Source: Gammaproteobacteria bacterium
Lineage (GTDB): Bacteria > Pseudomonadota > Gammaproteobacteria > Pseudomonadales > Cellvibrionaceae
Assembly (NCBI GenBank): GCA_004172865.1
Contig: SEBV01000013.1
Coordinates: 62,001 to 126,000, forward strand
Length of the DNA: 64,000 nucleotides
Reading direction: 5' to 3'
Shown: piece after piece, positions 54,835 to 63,715 of the stretch
How positions within the stretch are numbered: position 1 is the first letter of the stretch
How the letters are laid out: each line of letters starts with the position of its first letter
Made by a program: the position numbers and the translations under genes
Notes under the pieces: generated by a model
The model's database searches: none
Told to the model about the DNA's origin: nothing
Seen by the model: only the letters and a program-made list of their open reading frames with translations

Positions 54835-55483
54835 TCGCCTGTTGCAACTGGCTAAGCGTTACGCTTCGCGCTAGCTCCTGGCTTTTGCGGATGTGTTTTG
54901 TCATGGCACGACGGGCTTGGGTTTTATTGTGTTCGCGGATGAGTTGGCAGATTGAGGAATGTTCGTCGCAGGTTTCTATTACGGCTTGACGATCTGGAAA
55001 ACCCAAGCGACGTAAAATTCGAATGTGATTATTTATATCGCGTAGATAATTCGCGAGGATATTGTTGCCACTGCCGATGGCGATGGCGATATGAAATGCT
55101 TCTTCGCGCACTTTAATTTCTTCCATGTCTATTTCGTTTTCTAAATTTTCGCGGTTCCATTCCTCTTGCAACGCATCTATATCCTCATCGCTCATATGGT
55201 CGCAGGCTAATTCGACGGCGGTGGCTTCGAGGGTAATGCGCACGTCGTAATATTGGCTGATGGATTCGATGTCCACCGAGCGAACGAAACAGCCTTGCTT
55301 GGGCATGATGGTGATTTGCCCTTCGGTTTCCAAGCGCTGTAGTGCGGCGCGTACCGGCGTGCGGCTTACTTGAAAGTCTTCCGCAATTTCTGATTCGGTG
55401 ATGCGTGTGCCTGGGTAAATTTCAAAGTCGATTATTTTTTTCTTGAGCTGTTCGTAAACCAGTTGCGCAGACGATTTGGCCAA
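54809..55483 (-). CDS. GntR/FCD regulator of the biuret/triuret-type cluster
   Basis: A 224-residue FadR-type repressor: winged helix (about 5-70, YPGTRITESEIAEDFQVSRTPVRAALQRL) and FCD domain (about 78-210, RITLEATAVELACDH, FHIAIAIGSGNN). It is divergent from the porin gene across a 457-bp gap that holds a perfect 14-bp palindrome. Control of the porin-hydrolase-permease genes is inferred from position. Confidence 0.88.
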   Translation of the reverse strand: MAKSSAQLVYEQLKKKIIDFEIYPGTRITESEIAEDFQVSRTPVRAALQRLETEGQITIMPKQGCFVRSVDIESISQYYDVRITLEATAVELACDHMSDEDIDALQEEWNRENLENEIDMEEIKVREEAFHIAIAIGSGNNILANYLRDINNHIRILRRLGFPDRQAVIETCDEHSSICQLIREHNKTQARRAMTKHIRKSQELARSVTLSQLQQAIKRHQVVG

Positions 55484-55940
55484 AAGTAGTGCTCCAGTTT
55501 AAATGCAGAAGAGTTTTTCATTTAGGGAGAAATTGGATGTTTACGTCTTCATGGTAGGTGAGGCTCTTCAGCTTGTAAACAACACTTACTGTTAACCGAT
55601 TTACGCGGTTAATTGCATTTATTTCATCGTTATTCGCCCTCAAGAAGTGCAGTGAATATTGGTCTAGATATTTTTTGGTGCCAATCTTCTCTCCAAATCC
55701 CCGCTACAAAACCTGACCATTTTTGATATGCAATCATAAAAACTCAGATAACTCATGGAGTTGCGACGTTTAAATCTGTTCATTTTTCGAACTGGCACGA
55801 CCCATGCTAAACACATCGTTGTATACAACGTTGATCTATTAAAACACACAATGATGTAAACCAAAGCCGGAAATCACCTTAAAACCAAGACCATTTACGG
55901 CTAGCGCCGTCACTTACCAATAATTAGCGAGGGAGTACTC
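55484..55940. other. Control region between the GntR gene and the porin gene
   Basis: A 457-bp gap with no gene. It contains the palindromic operator at 55817-55830 and AT-rich stretches before the porin ATG. GAGGGAGT lies just before the porin start. No clear -35/-10 pair stands out. Confidence 0.5.
55817..55830. promoter_or_regulatory. Perfect palindromic operator CGTTGTATACAACG
   Basis: All 14 bases are self-complementary. The core TTGTATACAA is the classical FCD-type GntR operator form (TTGTA..TACAA). It lies 110 bp before the porin ATG. Confidence 0.75.
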
Positions 55941-56996
55941 ATGAAGATAAATAACCGCTTGATTACGCAGTTGATCGCCCCAGCCTGTTTTAGCTCTCTC
56001 TTGCTACTCGCGAATTCAGCGAGCGCCGAATCATCGCTAGATTTTGTTGGCGAACTGGATACCTACTTGGGCTACAACCGTCCCGCTGGCGGTGATGACG
56101 TCGAGAGCAAAACCGGCGTTGAATCCAATGGTTTAACCACTTCCTATTTAGGCGTACATGGCAGTCACGATCTGGATAACGGCTTGACTGCCATAGCATC
56201 GGTAGAAGCTTTTATGCGGCCAGACTCCGGCGAAATTGGGCGCTTTGAAGATGACATCATGTTCGCACGCGCCGCTTATTTTGGGCTTAAAGGCGACTTC
56301 GGCCAATTCACGATTGGGCGTAATACCAGCCTTTATTTTTTGTCCGCGATTATTTTTAACCCCTTCGGCGATTCCTTTTCCTTCTCACCCATGGTGCTCT
56401 CAAGCTTCGGCGGTGGCGGCCTTTATGGCGATACTGGCTGGAGCGATTCGCTGGTCTACACCACCCCTACCGCAGGCGGTTTCACTACCAGCTTCTCCTA
56501 CGCCTTCGGTGAAAAAGCGGGCGATACCAGCACCAATAAGATGGCTGCCAATACCTTTTATAAATCCGGCGATTTCGGATTTACCGCCGCTATCCAGAAA
56601 ATTTCCGGCACGCAATCGGGCGCCACGGGATTGGGACCAGATGATGACCAAACCGATGGAATCGTCGGCATTAGCTACGCCATCGGCGACAGCACAGTTT
56701 ATGCACAGTACCAAATGATGCGCGACAAAATTAACGGCGAAGGCAGTGATATTGACCGCGATACGCTGGTCTTGAGCGCGTCGATTGCGGTCGGAAAAGG
56801 CGCGATTTATCTCGGCTATGGCTACACCAAAATCGACACAGATGGCAGCGACTACGACCGCAACATCTATACGATTATGTACAACCTGCCCCTGAGCAAA
56901 AAACTCGATTTATACGTCGGCTACACCAACGACGACCCCGAATGGACGGAGAAAACCGGCCAAACCTTTGGCCTCGGTGGACGCTTCCGTTTCTAA
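55941..56996 (+). CDS. Gram-negative trimeric-type porin
   Basis: A 351-residue outer-membrane beta-barrel. It has a signal peptide ending ANSASA (about residue 29), strands with the general porin pattern (SLDFVGELDTYLGYN, YLGVHGSHDLDNGLTAIASVEAF, FGQFTIGRNTSLY) and the terminal aromatic Phe in FGLGGRFRF for BAM recognition. It is first in the cluster after the palindromic operator. It probably admits the small polar N-compound used by the downstream enzymes (inference). Confidence 0.9.
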   Translation: MKINNRLITQLIAPACFSSLLLLANSASAESSLDFVGELDTYLGYNRPAGGDDVESKTGVESNGLTTSYLGVHGSHDLDNGLTAIASVEAFMRPDSGEIGRFEDDIMFARAAYFGLKGDFGQFTIGRNTSLYFLSAIIFNPFGDSFSFSPMVLSSFGGGGLYGDTGWSDSLVYTTPTAGGFTTSFSYAFGEKAGDTSTNKMAANTFYKSGDFGFTAAIQKISGTQSGATGLGPDDDQTDGIVGISYAIGDSTVYAQYQMMRDKINGEGSDIDRDTLVLSASIAVGKGAIYLGYGYTKIDTDGSDYDRNIYTIMYNLPLSKKLDLYVGYTNDDPEWTEKTGQTFGLGGRFRF

Positions 56997-57032
56997 ATCG
57001 CGCAGCCCTGAAGCGCCTACGAGAACACCACT

Positions 57033-57728
57033 ATGAGTACACAAGTGATTGCCGCCAAGCCCGAAGCCATAGCGCTGGATCTGAGCAAAGCGGCGCTGAT
57101 CATTATTGATATGCAGCGCGACTTTCTCGAACCCGGCGGCTTCGGCGCAAGCCTTGGCAATGATGTGAGTTTGTTGCGCAGCTGTATCGAACCTTGCCAA
57201 CGCTTACTAGCAGCAGCGCGGGCGGCAGACATGATGGTGATTCACACCCGCGAAGGTCATCTACCAGATTTGTCCGATGCACCGCCCGCCAAGATTGAAA
57301 GGGGCAAGCCATCGCTGCGAATTGGCAATACCGGCCCTATGGGACGGATTCTGGTTCGCGGCGAACCGGGTCACGGAATCATCCCCGAGCTGGCGCCCAT
57401 AAAGGGCGAGCTGGTGATCGACAAACCCGGCAAGGGCGCTTTTTATCACACGGATTTGCAAGAACAACTGCAAGCGCGCGGCATAGAAAACCTGCTGGTG
57501 TGCGGCGTCACCACGGAAGTCTGCGTACACACCACCGTTCGTGAAGCCAATGACCGCGGCTACCGTTGCGTCGTTATCAGCGATGCCTGCGGTTCCTATT
57601 TTCCCGAATTCCACGAGATGGGATTGCGGGTGATTACGGCACAGGGAGGAATTTTTGGATGGGTCGCTACCTCCGGCGCGGTGATTGCGTCGATCAAGAA
57701 TGCGGCGACTCAAGCGCTACAAACTTAA
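57033..57728 (+). CDS. Cysteine hydrolase (isochorismatase fold), candidate triuret hydrolase
   Basis: A 231-residue amidohydrolase of the cysteine hydrolase family. The triad is Asp26 (IIIDMQRDF), Lys131 (IDKPGKGAF) and Cys164 ([11 protein letters not shown]). It is a clear paralogue of the BiuH-like gene downstream: both share [22 protein letters not shown] and TT.VCVHTT.REANDRG. It differs at substrate-side segments, with [12 protein letters not shown] and [15 protein letters not shown] role on triuret or a related ureide is inferred from its pairing with the biuret hydrolase and is not proven by sequence. Confidence 0.85.
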   Translation: MSTQVIAAKPEAIALDLSKAALIIIDMQRDFLEPGGFGASLGNDVSLLRSCIEPCQRLLAAARAADMMVIHTREGHLPDLSDAPPAKIERGKPSLRIGNTGPMGRILVRGEPGHGIIPELAPIKGELVIDKPGKGAFYHTDLQEQLQARGIENLLVCGVTTEVCVHTTVREANDRGYRCVVISDACGSYFPEFHEMGLRVITAQGGIFGWVATSGAVIASIKNAATQALQT

Positions 57729-57813
57729 GTTCAAGGCGTTACGTTTTAAGACCACAGTTCGACCAAAGCACCATCGACTAGAAGCAACTTATAAATAACT
57801 TGGAGGTACCGCT

Positions 57814-59379
57814 ATGCAAACAACCAAACCCACTATTTGGGTGCCTGGAGATTGGAATGCGTTCTTCGGCTTCGGCACCAATATTCTTGTCAACCTACTC
57901 GTACTCACCGGCTTGCTGCGCTATGTGCTGAATATGCCGGACGATCTTGTCTTCGGGAGAATCCTGCCGGCGACGGGTTTAATGCTGTGTATTAGTACGC
58001 TTTATTACGCCTACCTCGCGTACAAGCTCGCGCAAAAAACCGGGCGAACGGACGTGTGCGCCCTGCCTTCGGGAATATCCGTGCCGCATATGTTTGTGGT
58101 GGTGTTCGTGATTATGTTGCCCATCGCCACCATGACGGGTAATCCACTTAAAGGTTGGGAAGCCGGTTTAACCTGGGTGTTCGTGCAAAGTTTTGTGTTG
58201 ATGGTAGGCGGCTATATCGCGCCCTACATTCGTAAAATCACCCCGCGCGCTGCACTTTTGGGAACTCTTGCCGGTGTATCCATCGCCTTTATTTCACTGC
58301 GCCCCGCGTTGGAAATGTTTATGACACCGGTGATCGGCGTCGTCTGTTTTGCGATTATTTTACTGAGCTGGTTTGGCGGCGTTCGCTATTTCAAAGGAAT
58401 ACCCGCCGGCCTTGTCGCCATCGCCGTTGGTACTTTAATCGCGTGGGGTTCAACGGCGATGGGCCTGAACTACGGCGGTCTTACGCTCGAAAAACTCACT
58501 CAATCCGTCACCAGCTTTGGCTTTTCGGTACCGATTCCGGCAATCGGCCATGTGTTCTCCGGCTTTGAATTTATCGGCGTAATTCTTGTTACCGCCATTC
58601 CTTTCGGGATTTACGACCTCGTGGAAGCCATGGACAACGTAGAGAGCGCCGCAGTCGCAGGCGATGATTTCCCCACAACCCGCGTGCTCACTGCAGATGG
58701 TGTCATCAGCCTGATTGGTTGCTGCATGGGAAATCCGTTTATCAACGCGGTTTACATCGGTCACCCGGGTTGGAAGTCTATGGGCGGGCGAATCGGTTAT
58801 TCAGCCGCAACAGGGATTGCAGTGCTGGTGCTGTGCTGGCTGGGAATTATCGCGGTGTTTTCATCGTTTATTCCGATTGTCGCCATATCGCCGATTCTGC
58901 TCTACATAGGCATGCTGATTGGCTCCCAAGCCTTTCAGGAAAGCCCGAAAAGTCACGCTCCAGCGATTATCGTTGCCCTTATGCCGCATCTCGCCGCTTG
59001 GGGGAAATTGCAAATCGATAACGTACTCGGCGCGGCAGGAACCAACGCAGCGACCGTCGGCTTGGACAAACTCGCTCAGACCGGCGTCTTGTATCACGGA
59101 CTGTCGGTACTCGGCGGCGGCGCGATTCTGGGTGGATTGATGCTCGGCGCAATCACCGTATTTATTATTGATCGTGCTTTTGTTAAAGCCTCTGCTTTTG
59201 CACTCGCCAGCTCGGTAATGACCTTCTTCGGATTTATGCACGGCGAAGCCATCGGAATCGGACAAACACCCACAGTCGCCTTCGCGTATTTCGCGGTTGC
59301 TTGCGTGCTGTTCGCCTGCGCGAAATTTAGTGTGGCGGATAACCGGGCGCCGGAACCCTTGGAACATAGTCATGCGTGA
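57814..59379 (+). CDS. NCS2-like permease
   Basis: A 521-residue inner-membrane transporter with about 12-14 helices and features of the nucleobase-cation-symporter-2 / xanthine-uracil permease superfamily (LPSGISVPHMF, GIYDLVEAMDNVESAAVAGDDFPTTRVL, NPFINAVYIGHPGWKSMGGR). Ribosome site GGAGGT precedes the ATG. Flanked by two cysteine hydrolases, it most likely imports the ureide or pyrimidine-like substrate that they use. Confidence 0.85.
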   Translation: MQTTKPTIWVPGDWNAFFGFGTNILVNLLVLTGLLRYVLNMPDDLVFGRILPATGLMLCISTLYYAYLAYKLAQKTGRTDVCALPSGISVPHMFVVVFVIMLPIATMTGNPLKGWEAGLTWVFVQSFVLMVGGYIAPYIRKITPRAALLGTLAGVSIAFISLRPALEMFMTPVIGVVCFAIILLSWFGGVRYFKGIPAGLVAIAVGTLIAWGSTAMGLNYGGLTLEKLTQSVTSFGFSVPIPAIGHVFSGFEFIGVILVTAIPFGIYDLVEAMDNVESAAVAGDDFPTTRVLTADGVISLIGCCMGNPFINAVYIGHPGWKSMGGRIGYSAATGIAVLVLCWLGIIAVFSSFIPIVAISPILLYIGMLIGSQAFQESPKSHAPAIIVALMPHLAAWGKLQIDNVLGAAGTNAATVGLDKLAQTGVLYHGLSVLGGGAILGGLMLGAITVFIIDRAFVKASAFALASSVMTFFGFMHGEAIGIGQTPTVAFAYFAVACVLFACAKFSVADNRAPEPLEHSHA

Positions 59380-59444
59380 TGAGAGGATCATCTCGTTCCC
59401 TATCCGGGCGCCCCAAACTCCTTGCTTGGGAACGCATATATACA

Positions 59445-59539
59445 CTCCCAAGCTGGAGCTTGGGAGCGAGGGGTGAAGTAAAAGGAATCGTCATCCCCGC
59501 AGGGGATACAGTACTCGTTCCCAAGCTCCAGCTTGGGAA
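59445..59539. repeat. AAGCTnnAGCTTGGGA hairpin repeats between permease and BiuH genes
   Basis: Two near-identical palindromes, CTCCCAAGCT-GG-AGCTTGGGAG (59445-59466) and TTCCCAAGCT-CC-AGCTTGGGAA (59518-59539), flank a smaller ATCCCC/GGGGAT hairpin (59493-59506) next to GGAATCGTCATCC. A partial third copy lies near 59418-59434. This common proteobacterial repeat type adds a non-coding insertion inside the operon. Confidence 0.8.
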
Positions 59540-59631
59540 TGCAGATTTACCTCTAGCTGGGGCTTACGCTGATTTCGGTGGCCCCTTTTTTACTAACACT
59601 TATTGAACCCGACTCTTCCACCGGAGCCACT

Positions 59632-60312
59632 ATGACGACTTATCTCTCAAGCACTCCCTATCTCTGGCCGTACGATGGCGATTTACGCCCGGAAAATACC
59701 GCGTTGATCATCATTGATATGCAAACGGATTTCTGCGGCGCGGGAGGTTATGTGGATAGCATGGGCTACGATATCGGCCTTACGCGCGCGCCTATCGAAC
59801 CGATCAAACAATTGCTCGCGGCTATGCGCGAAAAAGGCTTTCACATTATTCACACCCGCGAAGGTCATCGCCCCGACCTCGCGGATTTACCCGCTAACAA
59901 ACGCTGGCGCTCGCGGCAAATAGGCGCAGGTATTGGCGATGAAGGACCCTGCGGCAAAATTCTGATTCGCGGTGAACCGGGCTGGGAAATTATTCCCGAA
60001 CTCGCGCCCATTGAAGGCGAAATTATTATCGACAAGCCTGGCAAAGGTTCTTTTTACGCAACGGATTTGGAGCTGGTGCTACACACCAAAGGCATTCGCA
60101 ATTTGATTCTCACCGGCATCACTACCGATGTCTGCGTGCACACCACCATGCGTGAAGCCAACGACCGCGGTTTTGAATGTGTGCTAGTCGCCGACTGTTG
60201 CGCGGCGACTGATCCCGCCAATCACAAAGCTGCACTAGCGATGATTCATATGCAAGGCGGCGTATTTGGCGCCGTCACAAAATCGACAGCTTTATTAGAA
60301 GCGCTTGCGTAA
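59632..60312 (+). CDS. biuH: Biuret amidohydrolase BiuH-type cysteine hydrolase
   Basis: This 226-residue enzyme should cleave biuret to allophanate and ammonia. The start is the ATG at 59632 (CCGGAG upstream). Triad residues are Asp29 (IIIDMQTDF), Lys135 (IDKPGKGSF) and Cys168 ([11 protein letters not shown]). They sit at a constant offset of seven from Asp36, Lys142 and Cys175, which I recall for Rhizobium biuret hydrolase. Flanking segments also match from memory: [49 protein letters not shown] and MQGGVFGAV. Allophanate would then go to an allophanate hydrolase not in this window. A cupin gene follows 10 bp later. Confidence 0.9.
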   Translation: MTTYLSSTPYLWPYDGDLRPENTALIIIDMQTDFCGAGGYVDSMGYDIGLTRAPIEPIKQLLAAMREKGFHIIHTREGHRPDLADLPANKRWRSRQIGAGIGDEGPCGKILIRGEPGWEIIPELAPIEGEIIIDKPGKGSFYATDLELVLHTKGIRNLILTGITTDVCVHTTMREANDRGFECVLVADCCAATDPANHKAALAMIHMQGGVFGAVTKSTALLEALA

Positions 60313-60322
60313 GGAGATAATT

Positions 60323-60670
60323 TTGGAAAACAAATTGGTGTGGAATAACCTGTTAAATATCACTTTCGATGCGCCGGAAATTAAATGGCAAGATTTTCGC
60401 GCAGGCGTAGATATTTTCCCGCTTTACGGCGATGACTCGCCGGGCTGTTCAAGCGCGCTACTTCGCTATCATCCCGGCGCCCGCATTCCCAAACATTTAC
60501 ATGTCGGCACCGAGTTTTTAATGATTTTATGGGGCAGCCAATCCGACGAGCGCGGCCACTATAAAGCCGGCAGTCTTTTGATCAACCCTACCGATACCAG
60601 TCACGAAATTTTGAGCGAAGAAGGTTGTGTCGTGCTGGCAATTTGGGAAAAACCGGTTCGTTTTATATAA
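60323..60670 (+). CDS. Small cupin protein (ChrR-like)
   Basis: A 115-residue single-domain cupin. The start is TTG at 60323, six bases after AAGGAG. The metal-binding pattern is HLHVGTEFLMILWG with a later His in TSHEIL, resembling the ChrR cupin. The DFRAGVDIFPLYGD segment also fits ChrR-like sensors/enzymes. It lies ten bases after biuH, so it belongs to the same operon. Its role in the pathway is not known. Confidence 0.82.
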   Translation: MENKLVWNNLLNITFDAPEIKWQDFRAGVDIFPLYGDDSPGCSSALLRYHPGARIPKHLHVGTEFLMILWGSQSDERGHYKAGSLLINPTDTSHEILSEEGCVVLAIWEKPVRFI

Positions 60671-60948
60671 GCTGGATTTCATTCACCACAAGCTCTACTG
60701 CAGAATCACCTTACCTGCCAGCTTATCGCGGGCCGCTTAGCCTTACATTATCTCGTTAGCAAAATCCTGCGGGCTGCAAAATCTTAACTATACTGTCCCA
60801 GGTATATCAAAATTCCAACACCCAACTTCATAGACTCGACGCCAAAAAATTAACGATAAAAGCTTAAGATTATTTATTGATTCCAATAATCTTTTTTGGC
60901 AATTGCATAGCTCAACTCTCGAGAACAACAGGGCAGTAAAATCACTCT

Positions 60949-62262
60949 ATGGCAAACCAACAAAGCGCAAAATACCTATTCTGGAACAAACTTCTTCTGT
61001 GCGTTTTAGTCACAGTTATCGCTATGTATAGCCATCGCTTTTTCCCCGAAAAACATTTGAAAATTGCACCGAGCAAAGACGCAAATTTCTGGTTGTATGG
61101 CGATACCAATTCATCAGGCCAAACTGCCGTGCAATGGACCAACAAAGAAGAACTCGCGTGGATGTGCAATATCGAAGTTGACGGCAACGATCATCACATT
61201 TGCGGATTTGGCATTTCTATCGGCGGAGGAATCGGTACAGAGGGAACCGATCTTTCCGGTTATGATCGTTTAAAATTTGACATGGAATATGAAGGCAGCG
61301 ATCAAAGAATCAGAATTTATATTCGCAATTATCTCAAAGGTTTTTCCGATATTAATGCTGTTGAATCTCAGCAATTTATCAATTTATTAATTCCCACGAA
61401 TGAGCTGGGGAAATCACTCACCATCGATTTTTCAAAATTTATGGTCGCAGAATGGTGGATAAGTGCGTACAACGCGCCGCTGCAATTAATGTATCCCAGC
61501 CTTAAAAACGTAACGGTGTTAGGTGTGGATTTACACTATCCATCCACACCCGGAAAACATTATTACAAACTGAAAAATCTCGAAGTTGTCGGTTTGTGGA
61601 TAAGCGTGGAGAAATGGTACCTCAGCATATTAATTTTTTGGATTATCGTTATTTTAGTAAACGGCGCGATTAGTTTTTGGCAATTCAAAAGAAAATTTGA
61701 GACTGAACACCAACAACTTGAAGAATTAAAAGTGTCGAGTTCAACCCTGGAAAATGAATCCAAACATTATCGCCAACTTTCCATTACCGATCAATTAACC
61801 GGGCTCATGAGCAGACACGGCCTCAATGAATTTATTGAGCATTATTTTCCCACTGCATCGCCACAAAAATTGTCGATCATGATTGCCGACATAGATTTCT
61901 TTAAAACCATCAACGATAAATACGGCCATGTGTATGGTGACCTCGTATTGAAAACAATTGGCTCAACGATCCAGGCAACCATCGCATCAAATGATGTTGC
62001 AGCGCGTTGGGGCGGCGAAGAATTTGTTATTTTGTCGTTTGATGTGGGCCAAACTGATGTACTTGAACAAGCGGAGAAAATTCGCATCGCCGTGGAGAAT
62101 TTGGAGTTCAGTGAGATTCCCGGCATGCACACCAGCATTAGTATTGGAGTTGGGATTTTGAAAGAGTCCGAAAGCTTCCTGCGGCTTTTTGAACGCACCG
62201 ATGCAGCGCTTTATCAGGCCAAAAATAACGGCCGCAATCAGGTTTCCTTTGCCGAGGATTAA
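60949..62262 (+). CDS. Membrane diguanylate cyclase with jelly-roll-like ectodomain
   Basis: A 437-residue protein with a first helix (about 12-28), a periplasmic domain (about 30-215), a second helix (about 222-243), a coiled coil (about 250-275) and a GGDEF domain whose active-site GGEEF lies at 355-359 (RWGGEEFVIL). The ectodomain (GTEGTDLSGYDRLKFDMEYE, QRIRIYIRNY, VTVLGVDLHYPS, YYKLKNLEVVG) resembles galactose-binding/CBM-like jelly rolls. It should synthesise c-di-GMP in response to an external, perhaps carbohydrate, ligand. No inhibitory RxxD is obvious. Confidence 0.9.
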   Translation: MANQQSAKYLFWNKLLLCVLVTVIAMYSHRFFPEKHLKIAPSKDANFWLYGDTNSSGQTAVQWTNKEELAWMCNIEVDGNDHHICGFGISIGGGIGTEGTDLSGYDRLKFDMEYEGSDQRIRIYIRNYLKGFSDINAVESQQFINLLIPTNELGKSLTIDFSKFMVAEWWISAYNAPLQLMYPSLKNVTVLGVDLHYPSTPGKHYYKLKNLEVVGLWISVEKWYLSILIFWIIVILVNGAISFWQFKRKFETEHQQLEELKVSSSTLENESKHYRQLSITDQLTGLMSRHGLNEFIEHYFPTASPQKLSIMIADIDFFKTINDKYGHVYGDLVLKTIGSTIQATIASNDVAARWGGEEFVILSFDVGQTDVLEQAEKIRIAVENLEFSEIPGMHTSISIGVGILKESESFLRLFERTDAALYQAKNNGRNQVSFAED

Positions 62263-62358
62263 CTACTCAATTAAGAACGCTCGAAACTTGCGTGTGCAAG
62301 ATTTACAAATCAAAGAACTGTAGTGTGATGCTTGTTGATAGTTAACATTTTAGATTTC

Positions 62359-62392
62359 GTGGCAGCTTATAAAAATATTTATAAGCTGCCAC
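62359..62392. terminator. Long perfect palindrome between convergent genes
   Basis: GTGGCAGCTTATAAA (62359-62373) and TTTATAAGCTGCCAC (62378-62392) form a perfect 15-bp stem with an AATA loop, between the diguanylate cyclase and metY stops. It lacks a strong U-tract, so its action as a bidirectional terminator is likely but not certain. Confidence 0.6.
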
Positions 62393-62425
62393 AGAATTTA
62401 CTGTCTTTAAAATCAAATTTAAATA

Positions 62426-63715
62426 TTAAACCGCTGCTAACGCCTGTTCTAAATCCGCTAGCAAATCATCAATATGTTCAATACCAATACTCAAACGAAC
62501 CGTGTCTTCACTGATGCCTGATTTTTCCAATTCTTCTGGCGATAATTGGCGATGCGTTGTGGATGCAGGATGAGTCGCCAAAGATTTGGAATCACCAATA
62601 TTTACCAAGCGAGTAAATAACCTAAGCGCATCCAAAAAGCGTGCACCAGCAATGCGACCTTCATCAGACTTCACACCAAACGTTAATAAGCCCGATGGTT
62701 TTCCATCGAGATATTTTTGGGCGAGTTCGTAATAAATGTTATCCGGCAGGCCTGCATAATTTACCCAAGCCACTTTTGCATGGGATTGCAAATACTCAGC
62801 AATGCGCTGGGTATTTTCGGTAATGCGATCAATCCGCAGCGAAAGCGTTTCAATTCCCTGCAAAATTAAAAACGCATTGAAGGGCGAAAGTGCAGCGCCG
62901 GTATTGCGTAAAGGCACAACACGCGCACGACCAATATAGGCAGCTTCACCCAAGGCTTCGGTGTAGACAACACCGTGGTAACTTACATCCGGCTCGTTTA
63001 AACGCTTAAAGCGTTCTTTATGTTTTGCCCACGGAAATTTACCGGAATCTACAATCGCACCGCCAATACTTGTGCCGTGACCGCCCAAATATTTTGTCAG
63101 TGAATGTACAACAATATCCGCACCGTGTTCGATGGGGCGCAACAAATAAGGTGTAGCAACTGTGTTATCAACAATCAACGGAATGCCATGTCTATGCGCA
63201 ATTTCCGCAAGCGTGGCAATATCAGTTACGTTGCCTTGCGGGTTGCCAAGGGACTCGACAAAAATTGCTTTGGTGCGTTCATCAATTAAAGGTTCAAAAC
63301 TGGAAGGATCGCGGTGATCTGCAAAACGAGTAGTAATGCCAAATTGCGGAAAAGTATGCGCAAATAAATTATAAGTTCCGCCATACAAAGCCGTTGAAGA
63401 AACAATATTATCGCCCGCCTCCGCAATCGTTTGAATAGCATAAGTTACTGCTGCTTGACCGGACGCTAGTGCAAGTGCTGCAAGCCCACCTTCCAACGCA
63501 GCAATTCTTTTTTCGAGCACGTCATTGGTGGGATTCATAATGCGCGAATAAATATTTCCTGCAACTTTCAAGTCAAATAAATCCGCACCGTGTTGAGCAT
63601 TATCAAATGCATAAGCCACCGTTTGATAGATAGGAACAGCAGCAGCCCTAGTGGTTGGGTCTGGCGAATAACCGGCATGAACAGAGAGTGTTTCGAATTT
63701 CCAATTTTCAGACAT
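62426..63715 (-). CDS. metY: O-acetylhomoserine sulfhydrylase (MetY-type)
   Basis: A 429-residue PLP enzyme of the Cys/Met metabolism family. The PLP Lys lies in VVHSLTKYLGGHGTSIGG; other signatures are FETLSVHAGYSPDPTTRA, YSRIMNPTNDVLEKRIAALEGG, ALASGQAAVTYAI and FVESLGNPQGN. The long form and the NIGDSKSLATHPASTTH C-terminal segment favour direct sulfhydrylation of O-acetylhomoserine over cystathionine enzymes. AAGGAG stands before the ATG. No operon partner is visible. Confidence 0.95.
   Translation of the reverse strand: MSENWKFETLSVHAGYSPDPTTRAAAVPIYQTVAYAFDNAQHGADLFDLKVAGNIYSRIMNPTNDVLEKRIAALEGGLAALALASGQAAVTYAIQTIAEAGDNIVSSTALYGGTYNLFAHTFPQFGITTRFADHRDPSSFEPLIDERTKAIFVESLGNPQGNVTDIATLAEIAHRHGIPLIVDNTVATPYLLRPIEHGADIVVHSLTKYLGGHGTSIGGAIVDSGKFPWAKHKERFKRLNEPDVSYHGVVYTEALGEAAYIGRARVVPLRNTGAALSPFNAFLILQGIETLSLRIDRITENTQRIAEYLQSHAKVAWVNYAGLPDNIYYELAQKYLDGKPSGLLTFGVKSDEGRIAGARFLDALRLFTRLVNIGDSKSLATHPASTTHRQLSPEELEKSGISEDTVRLSIGIEHIDDLLADLEQALAAV

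Noticed and set aside
58861-59451. A 196-codon minus-strand frame opposite the permease gene
   Set aside because: Shadow of the GC-rich permease frame; no motif and no ribosome site.
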